A stretch of 64,000 bases of DNA from Sarcocystis neurona (taxonomy: Eukaryota; Apicomplexa; Conoidasida; Eucoccidiorida; Sarcocystidae), in the NCBI GenBank assembly GCA_000727475.1, contig KL647289.1, forward strand, positions 6,934,629-6,998,628, read 5' to 3'. The notes under the pieces are model-generated. The model saw only the letters and a list, made by a program, of their open reading frames with translations. It did not search any database and was not told where the DNA came from. This document shows positions 45,160-56,799 of the stretch, piece after piece. A program made the translations under genes and the position numbers. Each line of letters opens with the position of its first letter. The first letter of the stretch is position 1.

Positions 45160-45256
45160 GATAGTCAACATAAACTAGAAACGCCGCAGCGACTTAGTGC
45201 AGTACCAGTGGGGATAGTCAACAAAAACTAGGAACACCAAAGCGACTTAGTGCAGT
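45160..45256. repeat. 53-bp imperfect tandem duplication
   Basis: GATAGTCAACA, AAACTAG and GCGACTTAGTGCAGTA occur in order at 45160 and again at 45213, with few mismatches. Confidence 0.82.
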
Positions 45257-46734
45257 AGGGCTTTGTGGTACTCACTCTTTTTCGATGCACCCGATCCGCG
45301 AAAACAAGCAGTGAGAAGGGCTACAGGGCCAGTGCCCCGCTACCGCTAGGAAATTTTGTGGTGCGGGGGAATGCGTCGATCCGGCAGCTATAGACCAGCT
45401 GATGAGGCACAAATTTTGCCCAGGATCTGCCACTGAACACGCACTCCCTATGGAGCTGTGTCGTCGTGGTATACTTCCACACGGTGTCGTCTTCAGTATC
45501 ACAGCGTGTAACATTGTGAATGAAACGGTGTTTTTAATGTGCTTTTCCTCATTTGCTCGCAGAATTGCCACCCCGAGCTGAACCCGTAAAAGCTGTCTCA
45601 GGTTGGCGCCGTGCCAAAGAAACGTGTTGATAACGACTAGCCTTCGCGCCCTTGTCAGGCGGGGGCGCCGCCTGGGGCGCAACGAGGCTCGGGACGTACT
45701 AATTCTTTAGTAGCAAGCCGCCTCGTTAGTAGGAGAATTATCAAAAAGGTGTAGACCAGCACCTCGCCGTCAGAAATAGCCGCGGTACTTTAGAGAGCAG
45801 TTTAACTGCAGGGATTATAGTAGGTCGTGGCAAGGGTCTTCCGTGTCGGTGTCACGTCGTATGACATGGACCACAGCGAGCTTTTCACTGCATACCTCGA
45901 CAATCAAAAAGGCAGCTCAGCTGGAGGGCAAGGTCGCAGGAAACGGTACCTTGTACCACCTGTACACTGCAACAATCATTCGAAGTCGGAGTGTTTTATG
46001 TAGCTGTGCCAGGATATTGGTAGTTAACGTATTCCTCTGAACTTGGGCAGTAGATTAGCTGGTACGTGCTACGCCCTAATAACGTGAACAAGCTGTCCCC
46101 GCCGTTCAGCCGTGCACTCGTGATGTACCCCGCCGCTGCTGGTCTAACGGCCGTGCCATACTGTGGACGGCGGACTCCCTGCAAGAAGTATCGGTTAGGC
46201 AGCAGTGCAACGTCAACATAGCCTCCGCACACGGAAGTGTAACACGCATGTTACCACTTCCCTGATTCACCCATTCATACCTGTTTGACTGGCGTAAGCG
46301 TGAGTTAGTGCCGCCCTTACAGGGAGTGGTTGCATTCAACAGACATACACACTATTCTTCAAAAGATCCTGGCAACGCCTACGTCGATCTCTCATGTTTA
46401 GTTTAAGCTTGCGCATTGTAGCGTGCGGTGGTGTGGGAATACCGGGGAATACCACTCTTTGTCGGCGTTCGACATCTTCGTCACACCGTCGCACCGGCGC
46501 TCCCTCTCTGTGAAGACATTTGGTTTCCTCCAGGGTACTTGTTCTGGATGCGGAATGATTGCGCAGTACGTGCTTTGGCTCTGAATTACCCTCGGGCAAC
46601 CAAGTAGGAAAAAAGAATGCCAAGTATTGAATCGTTGTGCTTACCGAACTTCTGTTCGAACAGCGGTGATAACAGACTTTGTAAGTGCTTCAAGAGGGCG
46701 GAACGATCACGAGGTAGTGAGGCTGTCTCTGAAC

Positions 46735-46853
46735 ACATTCAAACCTCGAATTTTCTTCAAGAAATTCCTACGTCACCATCAGATGGCGAGAGGACATTCA
46801 GACCTGAAATGTCCCTCAAGAAATCCTTTTGTCACCATATGCGAATGGTGCGC
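46735..46853. repeat. 59-bp diverged tandem duplication
   Basis: ACATTCAAACCT, TCAAGAAAT and GTCACCAT at 46735 recur as ACATTCAGACCT, TCAAGAAAT and GTCACCAT at 46794. Confidence 0.6.
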
Positions 46854-47466
46854 TCGTTAGGGGAGGTGAGGCTGTTTCAAATCACAATCAGACGTCGTGT
46901 GCCGGGAAGACCTCGGTGTGTCCTATCTTTTTGCACACGCGCCAACACAGTACCCCGTTAGTCACATGGAATTCCACGGTAGTGTCTTCTACAGTGGAAT
47001 CCGTGCGCAGCGAGCCAAAAAAAGACGCACCCAGTTTACATCAGCAGATCGCGTCGGTAGAGGAGGCCTACGGAAGCTAGCAACGTGTCGGAACAACGGC
47101 TGTGCCTCCTCTGTGGGAGACAACGCTCTACCACGTCTGGGTGGAGGAACTGCCGCTGGCGGTGTGCGGACTCGGGTGTCCCACGTCTCGGTGGCACAAC
47201 GCTCCCATCATTTCGGTATTTCTCTTGCATTATCGGAGCATCTTGTCACTTCGTCTCCTCTATTGTTGATGTCCTAATTTAATGCTTGTTATTTAAGGGG
47301 CTGCCGTATTTCGACAGGCGTAGTAGTCAAACTGCCATCGTTGCTGTTCCAGCTGTCGGAGTTGACACGGTGGTACGGCGAAGGGTAATTGCACCCTCGG
47401 TTTCCAGACAGTTCCTTTCGTTATTTTTTGTGTCGTTGCCCCATTGACTGAGAACTTTTGGAAAAC

Positions 47467-48057
47467 ATGGGATACCCTCAAATCGGTGAGGCGGCACCAG
47501 CCTTCAAGGCTGAGGCGGTGATGCCTGATGGTAGCTTCAGCACGATATCACTGGAGCAGTTCAAAGGGAAAAAATACGTTATACTATTTTTTTACCCGTT
47601 TGACTTCACATATGTGTGCCCTTCGGAAATTCTCGCATTCCACAAGATTTCCTCCGAGTTCGAGAAGCGCGGCTGCGAGTTACTCGGCTGCTCTGTGGAC
47701 AGCAAATTTGTTCACAATTCGTGGAGAAATCAGGAGCCGAAAGACGGGGGAATCGGAAAGGTCTCATTCCCCCTCTTAGCGGACGTATCCCGCAAAATGG
47801 CTTCAGACTACGGCGTTCTCCATCCTGAAGGGATGGCCTTTAGGGGTCTTTTCCTCATCGATAAAAATGGAGTGCTGCAGCACAGTCTCGTGAATAACCT
47901 GCCCCTGGGCAGGAGCGCCCCAGAAGCCCTCCGTATGCTCGATGCGTTGCAGCACTACGAAAAATACGGAGAGGTCTGTCCCGCGAACTGGAAGGTCGGA
48001 GAAAAAGCGATCAAACCGACACCTGATGGGATTAAGCAATACCTTTCGGCATTTTAG
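47467..48057 (+). CDS. 2-Cys peroxiredoxin
   Basis: Single exon of 196 residues, start ATG at 47467 (preceded by GGAAAAC). It reduces hydrogen peroxide and organic peroxides using thioredoxin-type reductants. Typical AhpC/Prx1-class features are FYPFDFTYVCPSE with peroxidatic Cys51, the aromatic and Arg surroundings (FRGLFLID), and VCPANW with resolving Cys171, so it should form the disulfide-linked obligate dimer. There is no signal or transit peptide, which suggests the cytosol. The GGLG loop reads GGIG (94-97). The C-terminal tail ends KQYLSAF, with Tyr-Leu where sensitive eukaryotic enzymes have Tyr-Phe. Over-oxidation sensitivity is therefore hard to predict. Length is normal for the family and the frame is intact. 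Confidence 0.97.
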   Translation: MGYPQIGEAAPAFKAEAVMPDGSFSTISLEQFKGKKYVILFFYPFDFTYVCPSEILAFHKISSEFEKRGCELLGCSVDSKFVHNSWRNQEPKDGGIGKVSFPLLADVSRKMASDYGVLHPEGMAFRGLFLIDKNGVLQHSLVNNLPLGRSAPEALRMLDALQHYEKYGEVCPANWKVGEKAIKPTPDGIKQYLSAF

Positions 48058-49900
48058 AGGAGTGTCTCGGAGGGCATAAAGTGGGACTCGGACAGTTCCA
48101 CAGATGTCGAAATTGATATATGGGGGGATGAGGTTTGACCGTCGAGGGAAGGTGGGATATAATCACCTTCTGCATCCTACGGGTGAACACCCGGGGCGAA
48201 TGAAGATTGATGGTGACGAGAACGTGGGAAAATACGTGGTTCCTGCATGTGTGTTCCTGCCCCAGGAAGGATGTTAGCAGGGAGACTGTTCACGCTTCGA
48301 AGGTGATGTAGATTTGGGGTGCCACATAGTGTCCAGACAGACTACGGATTGTACTGCACACGTGTGCCATGGTAGTGGCACTGAGTGCCTTGTTTTCCAC
48401 TACACTCAGGCGGAATGGGCTGGAAACTTCACGTACGATGGGAAAGTTGATCATTTGTACATGCCAGTGTGGGATGCTGCGCACAGGCTGAATGTTGTAG
48501 ATGCTGAGAGCCGTGCAACGGAAGCGAATGCGGACTGTATCTGCATATGAATCGCTCCGAATCCATTAACTTGGCAAACGCATGTACTGTATCAAAGGAA
48601 GCATGATGCATTTCATAGGACACATCACTCCGGTATCTTTATCAAAATGTACGCTGATACCGCTTCAGCACTTTCAGTGTTGGCGGCGAGTGGACATCGT
48701 GTATGCGAGTCACTATGCGAATCAGCTATTTGAAGAAAGACGTCTTGCATGCCCGCACTACATTCGAAGGAGCTCAGTCCGTTTTATACAAAGCACGCAC
48801 ACCAAAGCGGCCCCACGTAGCCCTCTGCACCAACCGTCTGTCCGTGCCCCAGTTAGGCTGTTGCCAGGGACACTGTTGTTGCTTCGCAGATGTAGATTTT
48901 TAGGCTCCGCAGCGTCCAGTTTACCGGATTACGACAGTGTTTCCTCTCCTGGTGTCAGACGCGCGCCACTAACTTGATCTAAAGTGGACGGCCTGAAAAG
49001 ATGTTGACGTTGGGCAAAATCATATAACGATGACAGCTCGGTTGTGGAGCTGAGATGATTTTCGCGCTACCAAGAACCCAGAATAAGGCACGTGGCCTCG
49101 TGTTCACACGTAATCACGCAAATATATATACATACGTGATCAGATGAACGGTGTCAAGCCCATGCATTTACGTGGACAAGTAACTCGGTGTATGTGCCGC
49201 AAGGCCATTTCCATGAATTGTGCAAGTCGCACCACTACAGATGTATATGAAATAAACAGGGGCTACGAGTAGACGTCCCAAGATTGCTAGTGTTTCTCTG
49301 CTTCTCGACGCTAAGCTAACAAGAAACAACTACTGGAACCAGCGTATGCAGAGGTGCCGGCAGCCGGGTTCCTGCTGCGCCTGTGTCGAGAGCTAGTCGC
49401 TGAGTGTGCCCTTGGGATTAGAGGAAATATTTTCTGTCGTATTGCAAGTGTCCACTAGTCCACGAGGACATAAATATGAGTACCTTCTAGTGAACACACC
49501 ATCCGGATGGTCTCGCACATGCGTGGGCGTACGGGACAGCTTACATGTACGGACGGTTGCTAGTTCGTGAATAAACTGATATACATGTATTTGCACATAT
49601 TGAGCCGAACACAGGTTCGTGTGCATGCAGGGAGTCACACATACGCCCGTGTGGTCGTACGGACGAATGATTATCCGTTTACACGTAGACATACAGAACT
49701 CCATATATTTGGACACACACGTCTCCTCGAATCCGTGTAGCGGGACCTTGACTGCAACTGATCACGTCCTGCTACGTGAAACTCATATGAATATACGTAT
49801 ATGCCACTCATGCGTGTGCATACGTACATTCATTGGGAGTTGATATACATACACGCGTATCTGTGTCTCTCAGCGCTTTAAGGATAGAACAGTGGTGACG
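48058..49900. other. 3' flank of peroxiredoxin, no gene seen
   Basis: Short frames only. From about 49,100 the sequence starts to show alternating TA/TACG/TGTA patterns (for example AATATATATACATACGTG near 49120), heralding the repeat-rich compartment. Confidence 0.45.
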
Positions 49901-52900
49901 TCGATGCCCTCCTGCTGCGAGGAAGCGCACCGGTGATTGCGTAGTGTTAGAGCGCCGCTACTCTTCTGCGAATTCGTTTTGTTAAGTGCTCCTACAAATA
50001 TTGAATGGTCTTCGCTCGCACCGGCGCTCGCATTCTGCAGCACGTGCGCGTTCGCGCTTTCGACGCCGAAGGCCACAGAAAATGGACAGAAAAGCAGCAA
50101 AGAAAAGTACAACGACGCAGGAGCGGATGGCACCACCAAGGGAGACAGGTAGCAGCTGCCTCGGCAAAAGTTTGCTCAGTTCTGCACGCAGATGCAGCAA
50201 GACCATCCGTTGGCAGAGCAGTGCAAAAAAAGATGTCTCTGCAGCAGGTAGGGCAGTCGCAACAAAACAGGCCCCCACAGGAGCAGCTCAGGATGATGCA
50301 CGCAGCGTCGTAGCAGCAGCGAATCAGAATCTGAATGAGGTCAGCAGCAGCAACGTGGAGAAAGAGTAGCAGGACGTAGCAGCAAGAGTGATGTTTTCTG
50401 CGGAGATGGGCCCGGCTTTGCAGCTGCTTTGGGAGTGCACAGCAAATCACAAAGAGTAACAGCGCACAGCAGCAGTCGCCAGCCTGCACGGCGGCGCACG
50501 CAGCAGAAAAGAGCAGCCTTTGGAAAAGCCCTGCAGATAGCAGCGACACGCGCGTCTTCCAGCAGACGTCCAGGCAACAGTAGAAGAATGCCACCGACGA
50601 TCCTTTATGCATTGCCAAGGAAATGGTGACTGAAGCGCACGCCGTAGAAGAATGCGGCATCCGTGTGTCCGTGCAGCAGCAACTGTAACTGGCAGTTCGC
50701 GAGTGCACAGAAGGCACCNNNNNNNNNNNNNNNNNNNNNNNNNNNNNNNNNNNNNNNNNNNNNNNNNNNNNNNNNNNNNNNNNNNNNNNNNNNNNNNNNN
50801 NNNNNNNNNNNNNNNNNNNNNNNNNNNNNNNNNNNNNNNNNNNNNNNNNNNNNNNNNNNNNNNNNNNNNNNNNNNNNNNNNNNNNNNNNNNNNNNNNNNN
50901 NNNNNNNNNNNNNNNNNNNNNNNNNNNNNNNNNNNNNNNNNNNNNNNNNNNNNNNNNNNNNNNNNNNNNNNNNNNNNNNNNNNNNNNNNNNNNNNNNNNN
51001 NNNNNNNNNNNNNNNNNNNNNNNNNNNNNNNNNNNNNNNNNNNNNNNNNNNNNNNNNNNNNNNNNNNNNNNNNNNNNNNNNNNNNNNNNNNNNNNNNNNN
51101 NNNNNNNNNNNNNNNNNNNNNNNNNNNNNNNNNNNNNNNNNNNNNNNNNNNNNNNNNNNNNNNNNNNNNNNNNNNNNNNNNNNNNNNNNNNNNNNNNNNN
51201 NNNNNNNNNNNNNNNNNNNNGCGAGAAGTGCACGGGCGCGACTTCGTGTGAAAGAATACGTCGACCTGTTGCTCTTTAGTATTTAGGCTGTCCGTCTTCT
51301 TGCTGCTCCATGAATGCTGCTGCGAGTGCCGCTGGTTGGAAGGTGCAGGAGAAAAGAGGCGCATATCTTTTTCGGGACGGTTCCAGGAAATGATGCTGCT
51401 GCTGCGTCAGTTCTCTTCGCTGCTTACGTGACACTTGCTTCACCGCGGCTCGTCTTCGCCCGCTGCTGCTGCCGGTATTGCTTCCGCGTGAAGTGCACCT
51501 GCCGACGGGCGCTCTGCGGCGGCCGGCGTCTACAAGGGCGTTCCGGCACAGTGATTTGCTGTTGTTCGTGCCACTTCGGTGGCTCAGCAGAACAGCAGCC
51601 GCGGCCCTGTAATCCTGGTCTTTCTGCGTTCTTCTTCTGTATAATATGAGTGACTGCTTAAAATCTTGCTGCTGCTCTTCCGCCCTTGCCCGCCGCGGAG
51701 GCAGCGATAGGTCTGCAGTGCAGCTCTGTGTCCCCTGCTGCGGTGAGAAAGTGCGTGATGCATCAGCTGCTGCATGGGGGGGATGCAGTTCTTCTTACTG
51801 CAGGAGTTCGAGTCTCTATCTACCGGTCAAGCCGCTGCTGCGACTGGCAGCATCAGTCAGTCCTGGCAGGTGGTCACCAGCGTCGGCAGGAACAACTGCT
51901 ACGGTTTGACACGCAGCACCAGCGACAGCCCCGGCAGCAACTCATCCGGACTTTCGTTCGTGCAAGGGGAAACGATTCTTTTTTGAAGAACAGGAAGACG
52001 AGAAGGGTGACGAGGCAGGAAAGGAATTCAACAAGGAGCTTTTTGAAAAAACAGTGGTCGTGAGACGTCTCGATGAAGCCGCTGATCCGGTTGGACTGAC
52101 GGATCCTGCCGCTGCGTGCGCGGCAGACACGTGCACGTCTCGGCGGCCTGCTGCATGCAGAAGTGGATGTCGACCTGCTACCGGAGCATCCTCTCCGGAG
52201 TTGCCGCTGCTTCTGCTGATGGACAGCTGGCGGCCACAGAATGCGGAGCCAGGGCTGCCAGGTGCGTGCGCGGACCGGTCAAACGTATGCAGCGGAGACG
52301 CGGAGGCCTACATCAAAGAAGAAGTCGCATGTGCAGCCAATCACCACGGATACGCGCGTGTACAAGAAAAGCGAGCTTGCTCGAAGAGACCTCCACCACC
52401 CGCAGAGGAGGGGCAAAAACATGTGACAGCAATAAAGAGGAACCTGCGAAGGGTTACCAACTGCATGCAGCGACCACTCTAGCGCAAAGGAAGTTCTGCG
52501 CCTGACCGGAGCACTGATGCCTTCTGCGGTCGAGACAGCGCTTGACCACGTAATGCATTTCCCCATCGACCTAGCGCTTGCACGTTTACATCTGCTGACC
52601 ACAGGGCGTCGTCCCCCGTCGTGCAAGGGTCTCCCTAGTGCATGCAGTGAGGTGCCGCAGGCATGCCCGTTTGTCTTATCTTCTGCGTGCAGCCGCCTAC
52701 TTAATACAGCAGCTTTTTCCTTCGTGCACGCGATTCCTTGTATGTGCTACACGAAAAAAAAAGTGTACACACACGTAGGACCATACCCATATATACGTGT
52801 ATACGGGTCTCTTAATAAAGTTTGATTGTCTGGCTTGCAATGTAGGCATGCAGCGTTTTTGAAGAGGCACGCAGTGCAACGCCTGATGCACACAGAGCAT

Positions 52901-52904
52901 TACT
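49901..52904. other. Start of repeat-rich compartment, no resolved gene
   Basis: CAG/GCA-rich sequence flanks the gap. Overlapping frames on both strands translate to Ala/Gln-rich or Cys/Leu-rich strings that reflect repeat composition, so strand and coding status cannot be decided. From about 52,750 to 52,840 there is a TA-rich stretch with ACACACGTAGG and ATATATACGTG. Confidence 0.4.
50719..51220. other. Assembly gap (502 N)
   Basis: A run of N flanked on both sides by CAG/CTG-rich DNA. The assembler probably failed in a trinucleotide repeat. The true length is unknown. Confidence 0.99.
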
Positions 52905-53097
52905 TTATGCCTGCAGCGTCTTTCCTACTCCGTAGCAGTCATTCCCTAGGACAGACAGCGAGGTGTACCACCTGATGGAGATCTGCGTGGTTATTTGCGC
53001 GCCCTTACGCATGCAGGACACAGCTTGGGGCCAGCGTTCTTCTATGTCAACCAAGTGCAAAACCCAGCCGAGACGCATGCACAGGAGAAGCGAATCT
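52905..53097 (-). CDS. Candidate terminal exon downstream of the low-complexity exon
   Basis: Begins after a strong acceptor (TTTCGTCCCGCTGCAG) and runs 64 codons to a TAA at 52905. The text is non-repetitive and ordered-looking (SLLLCMRLGWVLHLVDIEER, then GAQITTQISIRWYTS), unlike the repeats around it, which is the main reason to believe it. Its phase (2) is compatible with a CT|GTAGCA donor near 53144, but not with the stronger CAG|GTGAGC donor at 53171. The connection to the upstream exon is therefore unsettled. No family recognised. Confidence 0.35.
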
Positions 53098-53171
53098 CTG
53101 CAGCGGGACGAAAGCAGCACACAGTTGAATACGGGGTGCTACAGTGAAGACGTAACAGAGCCAGCGCTCAC

Positions 53172-56100
53172 CTGAGGACAGAGAGCAAAGGCAGGACGTG
53201 CTACTGCAGGGGCGTCAACAGGTGATCTCTCCGCTCGTTGCTGGCGCTGTCGCTGCTGTTGCTCTAGTTGTTGTCGAGGGTGCTGCTGCTGTTCTTGTCG
53301 CTGCTGCTGCTGTCTCTGCTCGTGCTCGGAGGAAGCCACAGGAAGCGCGCCAGTACTGTCTTCTTCCACAGTCGCGTCATCAAGAACTCGATGCTCTTCC
53401 CTGTGCAGCTTGCTGAGATAGAGAGCTTGGCTCTTGCTGATCCTCTCGTCTTGTCCGCTGCTGCTTTGCAGCAGGTGTGTGCTCCCGCAACTCTCCTCGT
53501 TTCTCCCTCTGCTGCTGCTGTCTCTCCGAATCCATCCGCTGCTGCCCCTTTTCAGCGTGTTACTGCTGCTGTTGTATCCAGGTTCTTTGCTGCTGCTTTT
53601 CTCAACCGCGATAGTACTGCTGCCGCTATGGCCAAGCACCCTACTGCTGCAACCGCTGCTGTGGCCAAGCCTTCTCTTTCTGCTGCTGCTGCTGCTCGTT
53701 TCTACTTCGCTTTGACTCCTGCTGTCCTTACAACGTATCGCGTTGCTTCTGCAACTGCCAGAGCCTAACCGACACTCAGCGTTTACGTGACGACTGACAG
53801 CTTGGAATGTGTCATCCTCCTTTTCTTCCTCCCCTGCCAGCTGCTTACGCTGCTGCTCCTGCTGCAGCACGTACCGCTGCTCTGGTTCTCGCCGCTTCTG
53901 CTGCTGACTGGAAGACCATATTAGGGAAGGGGCTCGACTAATGTTTGACACTGAGGAAGGCTGCATTCCGCTGTGTCTGTGTAGCAGATGTGGTTTCTCC
54001 TTTTCTTCTTCTGCATGCGTCTTCCACCTCTGCTGGAGCTGCTGCTGCTGATGCTCCTCCTGCCGCGATTTCCCTTCCTTGTCGGACAGGGGTTCTACAT
54101 GCTTCCGCTGATCTACACCGTGCTGCGCCTCCCGTTGTTGCGGCGTCTGCTGGTAATCCTGCTGCATGTCGACCGATTGCTGCTTCTGCTCTTGTTTTTG
54201 CCATCGCCGCTGCTCTTGCTCCCCGTCTCGCTGTTCCTGCTGCTGCTGCTGCTCTCTCCACTCTTGCTCTTCCCACAGATGCTGCGAGTGGTCTTCCCAC
54301 CGCCGTTGCAGGTCTTCTCGCTGCTGCTTTGAAAGTCCGGCATCTCGTCGCTGCAGCGTCTTACGGTTTTGCTGCTGCTGCTGCTCCACAGAAGAAAAAG
54401 AAGAAGCACGCGAACCGGCGAGAGACGTGTGCCGCTGCGGAGGAGGTGAGAGCTGCCACTGTTCATCTTCTTTGCTGCAATCATCCACACCGAATCGGAA
54501 CTGCTGCCGCTCTCTCGTAGTTTTCTCTTCTCTAAATATATATGGATACCTGTGCGACTTTCTGTGTCTTGAGGTCGTATGGTGGAGCAGCTTGCTAGCT
54601 CGGGCACTCGTGCTGCATGCGACCGTTGCCTCCGCTTCCCCTGCAGGAGCACGTGGTAGACGAGCTGAAGCGGCAAAGGCAGAATAGGGCGCAGAAAAAG
54701 CGGTCCCCTCGTCAACAGCGGCAGCAACGACTCGGACAGTCTCAGCAGCATGCCCCCCCCCAGCAGCAGCAGCACCACCACCAGCAATAGTGTGTGCGCT
54801 GGCAAGAGTGGGCGCAGAGACTGCAGCCGCAGCAGATTTCACAGCAGCAAAAAAGGTTCTTGTTTCAGACGAGCTTGTGCTGCTGGTGCGGCTGCTGCTG
54901 CTGGGTGGTTGTGGGTCTCTTGACAACGCAGCTTCTTGCGGCGGTAGCTGTCTACCCGAGAGATTATCACGCGGCAAGCCGTGGTGCGAACCCTGCGACA
55001 GCGAGTTCCAAGTGCAGCGAAAAGAAGCAGGGGAAAAAGAGGAAGCACCTGCAGCAGAGGAGGAGGATACCTCAGTCGCAGAGGAGACACAGGACCCAGC
55101 AGGCGAACAAACAGCGGCAGCAGAGAAATAAGAAGCAGCAGCTGAAAGTGGAGAAGCAGCAGAACTGGAGGAAGCAGCAGAAGGGGAAGAGGCAACAGCA
55201 GGCAAAGAAGCAACAGCAGTGGAAGAAAAAGCGGCAGACGAAGACGAAGCAGCAGGGGACGAAGGGGCAGCAGAGGAAGAGGAAGCAGCGACACGCTCGC
55301 TATCGATGTGCGAGAGAAAACGTCTCGACGCAGCAGCAGTAGGAGACTCTCGTGGAGACGAGACTAGGATTTCCTTTCGAGAGGCAGCAGCCGTGTAAGA
55401 GCGAGGGTCCCTGATCTGTGAAGCAACAGCAGGAGAGGAAGCAGCAACGGGAAGGCCACGTGTGTCAGAGAAAAACTGTCTTGGAGAAAGAGAAACAACG
55501 GGGCGCTGCCGTGAACCAGAGGGCGATGTTGTTTTATGCGAAGAAAGAGAAAGCGAAGAGAGGACGGCAGCCGCAGTTTTTTCGCGAGTGGAGAGAAGCT
55601 GTCGAGGAACAGCAGCAGCAGCCGACCTCTGCGCCCCTCTGGCAGCTTCTTCAACAGCAGCAGCAGCGGAGCCCTGGTGCGCAGTGGCAGGCTTTCGCAG
55701 GAGGCGTTTTGCTGTCCTGGCAGAGTCGGGATCGTTGAGAGAAACAGTAGTTCTTCTGCTGCGAGTGAGGCTCCTTTCCGAAAGCGCAGCACCACAGTAT
55801 GGCCTTGAAGAAGTGTGTGTAGCCTTCGATAGACGAGACGAAAGAGTTTCGAGATTGACTAATGCTCTGCTCCTGCTGCTGATGCTCTCTCTGCTGCTAG
55901 CTGTTCTGCTGCTCTCCGCGTTGCAACCGAGTGCAGCACGTGCTGCTGCTGCTGCTCGGCTGCGCGGATAAGTTGCTGCTGTCTCTGCGCTGCTGCCGTA
56001 GACAGGCACAGCTGTAGCTGCAGGCGTGCGTCGTTCAGAAGACAGAAGCACTCTGCTGCTGCTCCTGCTGCTTTCGCCGTCGCCTCCCCCATGTGGACTC

Positions 56101-56544
56101 GTCGGATGCGAAGGCGAAAGCGTTCGGCTGGAGATAGACGGAATGGTCGCAAGACTCCTGTGGCTAGCCGACACTCTGGAAGGGGCTGCGGGTCCTCTCC
56201 TTCTAGCCGCGACTCTCGCAGCAGCGTCAGCTCGTCCGTGTCTCTCCGCCTGCGTCCCCCCCACAAGCTGCTGCTGCTCCCGGCGCAAGTGACCCCGCGT
56301 TGACTTGGCCGCTTCCTGTCTCCTCTGTCTTCGGTGCGTGCTTCTCGACATCTCAGAAGCACCACTGCTTGAAGGCGAGCTCTCTAGACCTGTGTGCCTC
56401 GCACGAGTTCTTCGTTTTTTCTTTGCCTCACGCCTGCTGCGGCTGGACTCTGCATGCAACAGCAAATGCTGTTTCCGCGTCGCTGCTCGGCCTGAAGATG
56501 GGCGAGACAGCAAGCGGCTCCCCCGTGAGGCAGCAGATCTCCTG
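53172..56544 (-). CDS. Large low-complexity exon (Ala/Ser/Gln/Arg homopolymer tracts)
   Basis: An open frame of more than 1,100 codons without a start. It is bounded by a good acceptor at 56544 (CCGTGCGGCCTTAG) and a consensus donor at 53171 (CAG|GTGAGC), so it is read as an internal exon. The 5' third is Arg/Ser-rich (basic), the middle Ala/Ser-rich, then a Gln/Glu/Arg-rich stretch of about 250 residues likely to form coiled coil (EQEWREQQQQQEQRDGEQEQ). A Ser-rich part and Gln runs close it. These are the homopolymeric amino-acid repeats typical of Eimeria proteins. No folded domain is recognisable. The alternative plus-strand frames are shorter and Lys/Gln- or Leu-rich. Confidence 0.45.
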
Positions 56545-56640
56545 CTAAGGCCGCACGGGGGGCGACAGCAGCAGCGGCGGAACGACAGCAACACCAGCAG
56601 CAGCAGAGCAGCAGCAAAATGGAGGAAACAGCACGAGCGA
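53200..56640. repeat. CTG/CAG trinucleotide-repeat field with orientation switches
   Basis: Interrupted (CTG)n units dominate the plus strand at 53.2-54.5 kb, (CAG)n/(GCA)n at 54.75-55.7 kb, (CTG)n again at 55.86-56.3 kb and (CAG)n at 56.55-56.64 kb. Individual pure runs are short (up to about five units). Confidence 0.9.
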
Positions 56641-56799
56641 CAGCAAAGAATAGGAACCTGCAGAGGAGCGTTTATTCGAGATGACGCATGCAAAAACTAT
56701 ACGTGCTGTACCCCGCACTGAGTCCCACGCGAGGGGGGCGGAATTGGCGGAGATCTCTCTAAATGCCAGCGTAGAGGCTGACACGCATATGCTTTCCCT

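Larger units (their letters stand above)
43261..47466. other. Intergenic with three small tandem duplications
   Basis: No frame here matches a family. The longest (44102-44707, minus) lacks recognisable motifs and overlaps an equally plausible opposite-strand frame. The three direct repeats are listed separately. The promoter of the peroxiredoxin should lie just below 47467. Confidence 0.4.

Noticed and set aside
54794..55342. Lys/Gln-rich plus-strand frame
   Set aside because: Antisense to the longer minus-strand frame. It is explained by CAG/AAG repeat composition and lacks splice signals or a start.
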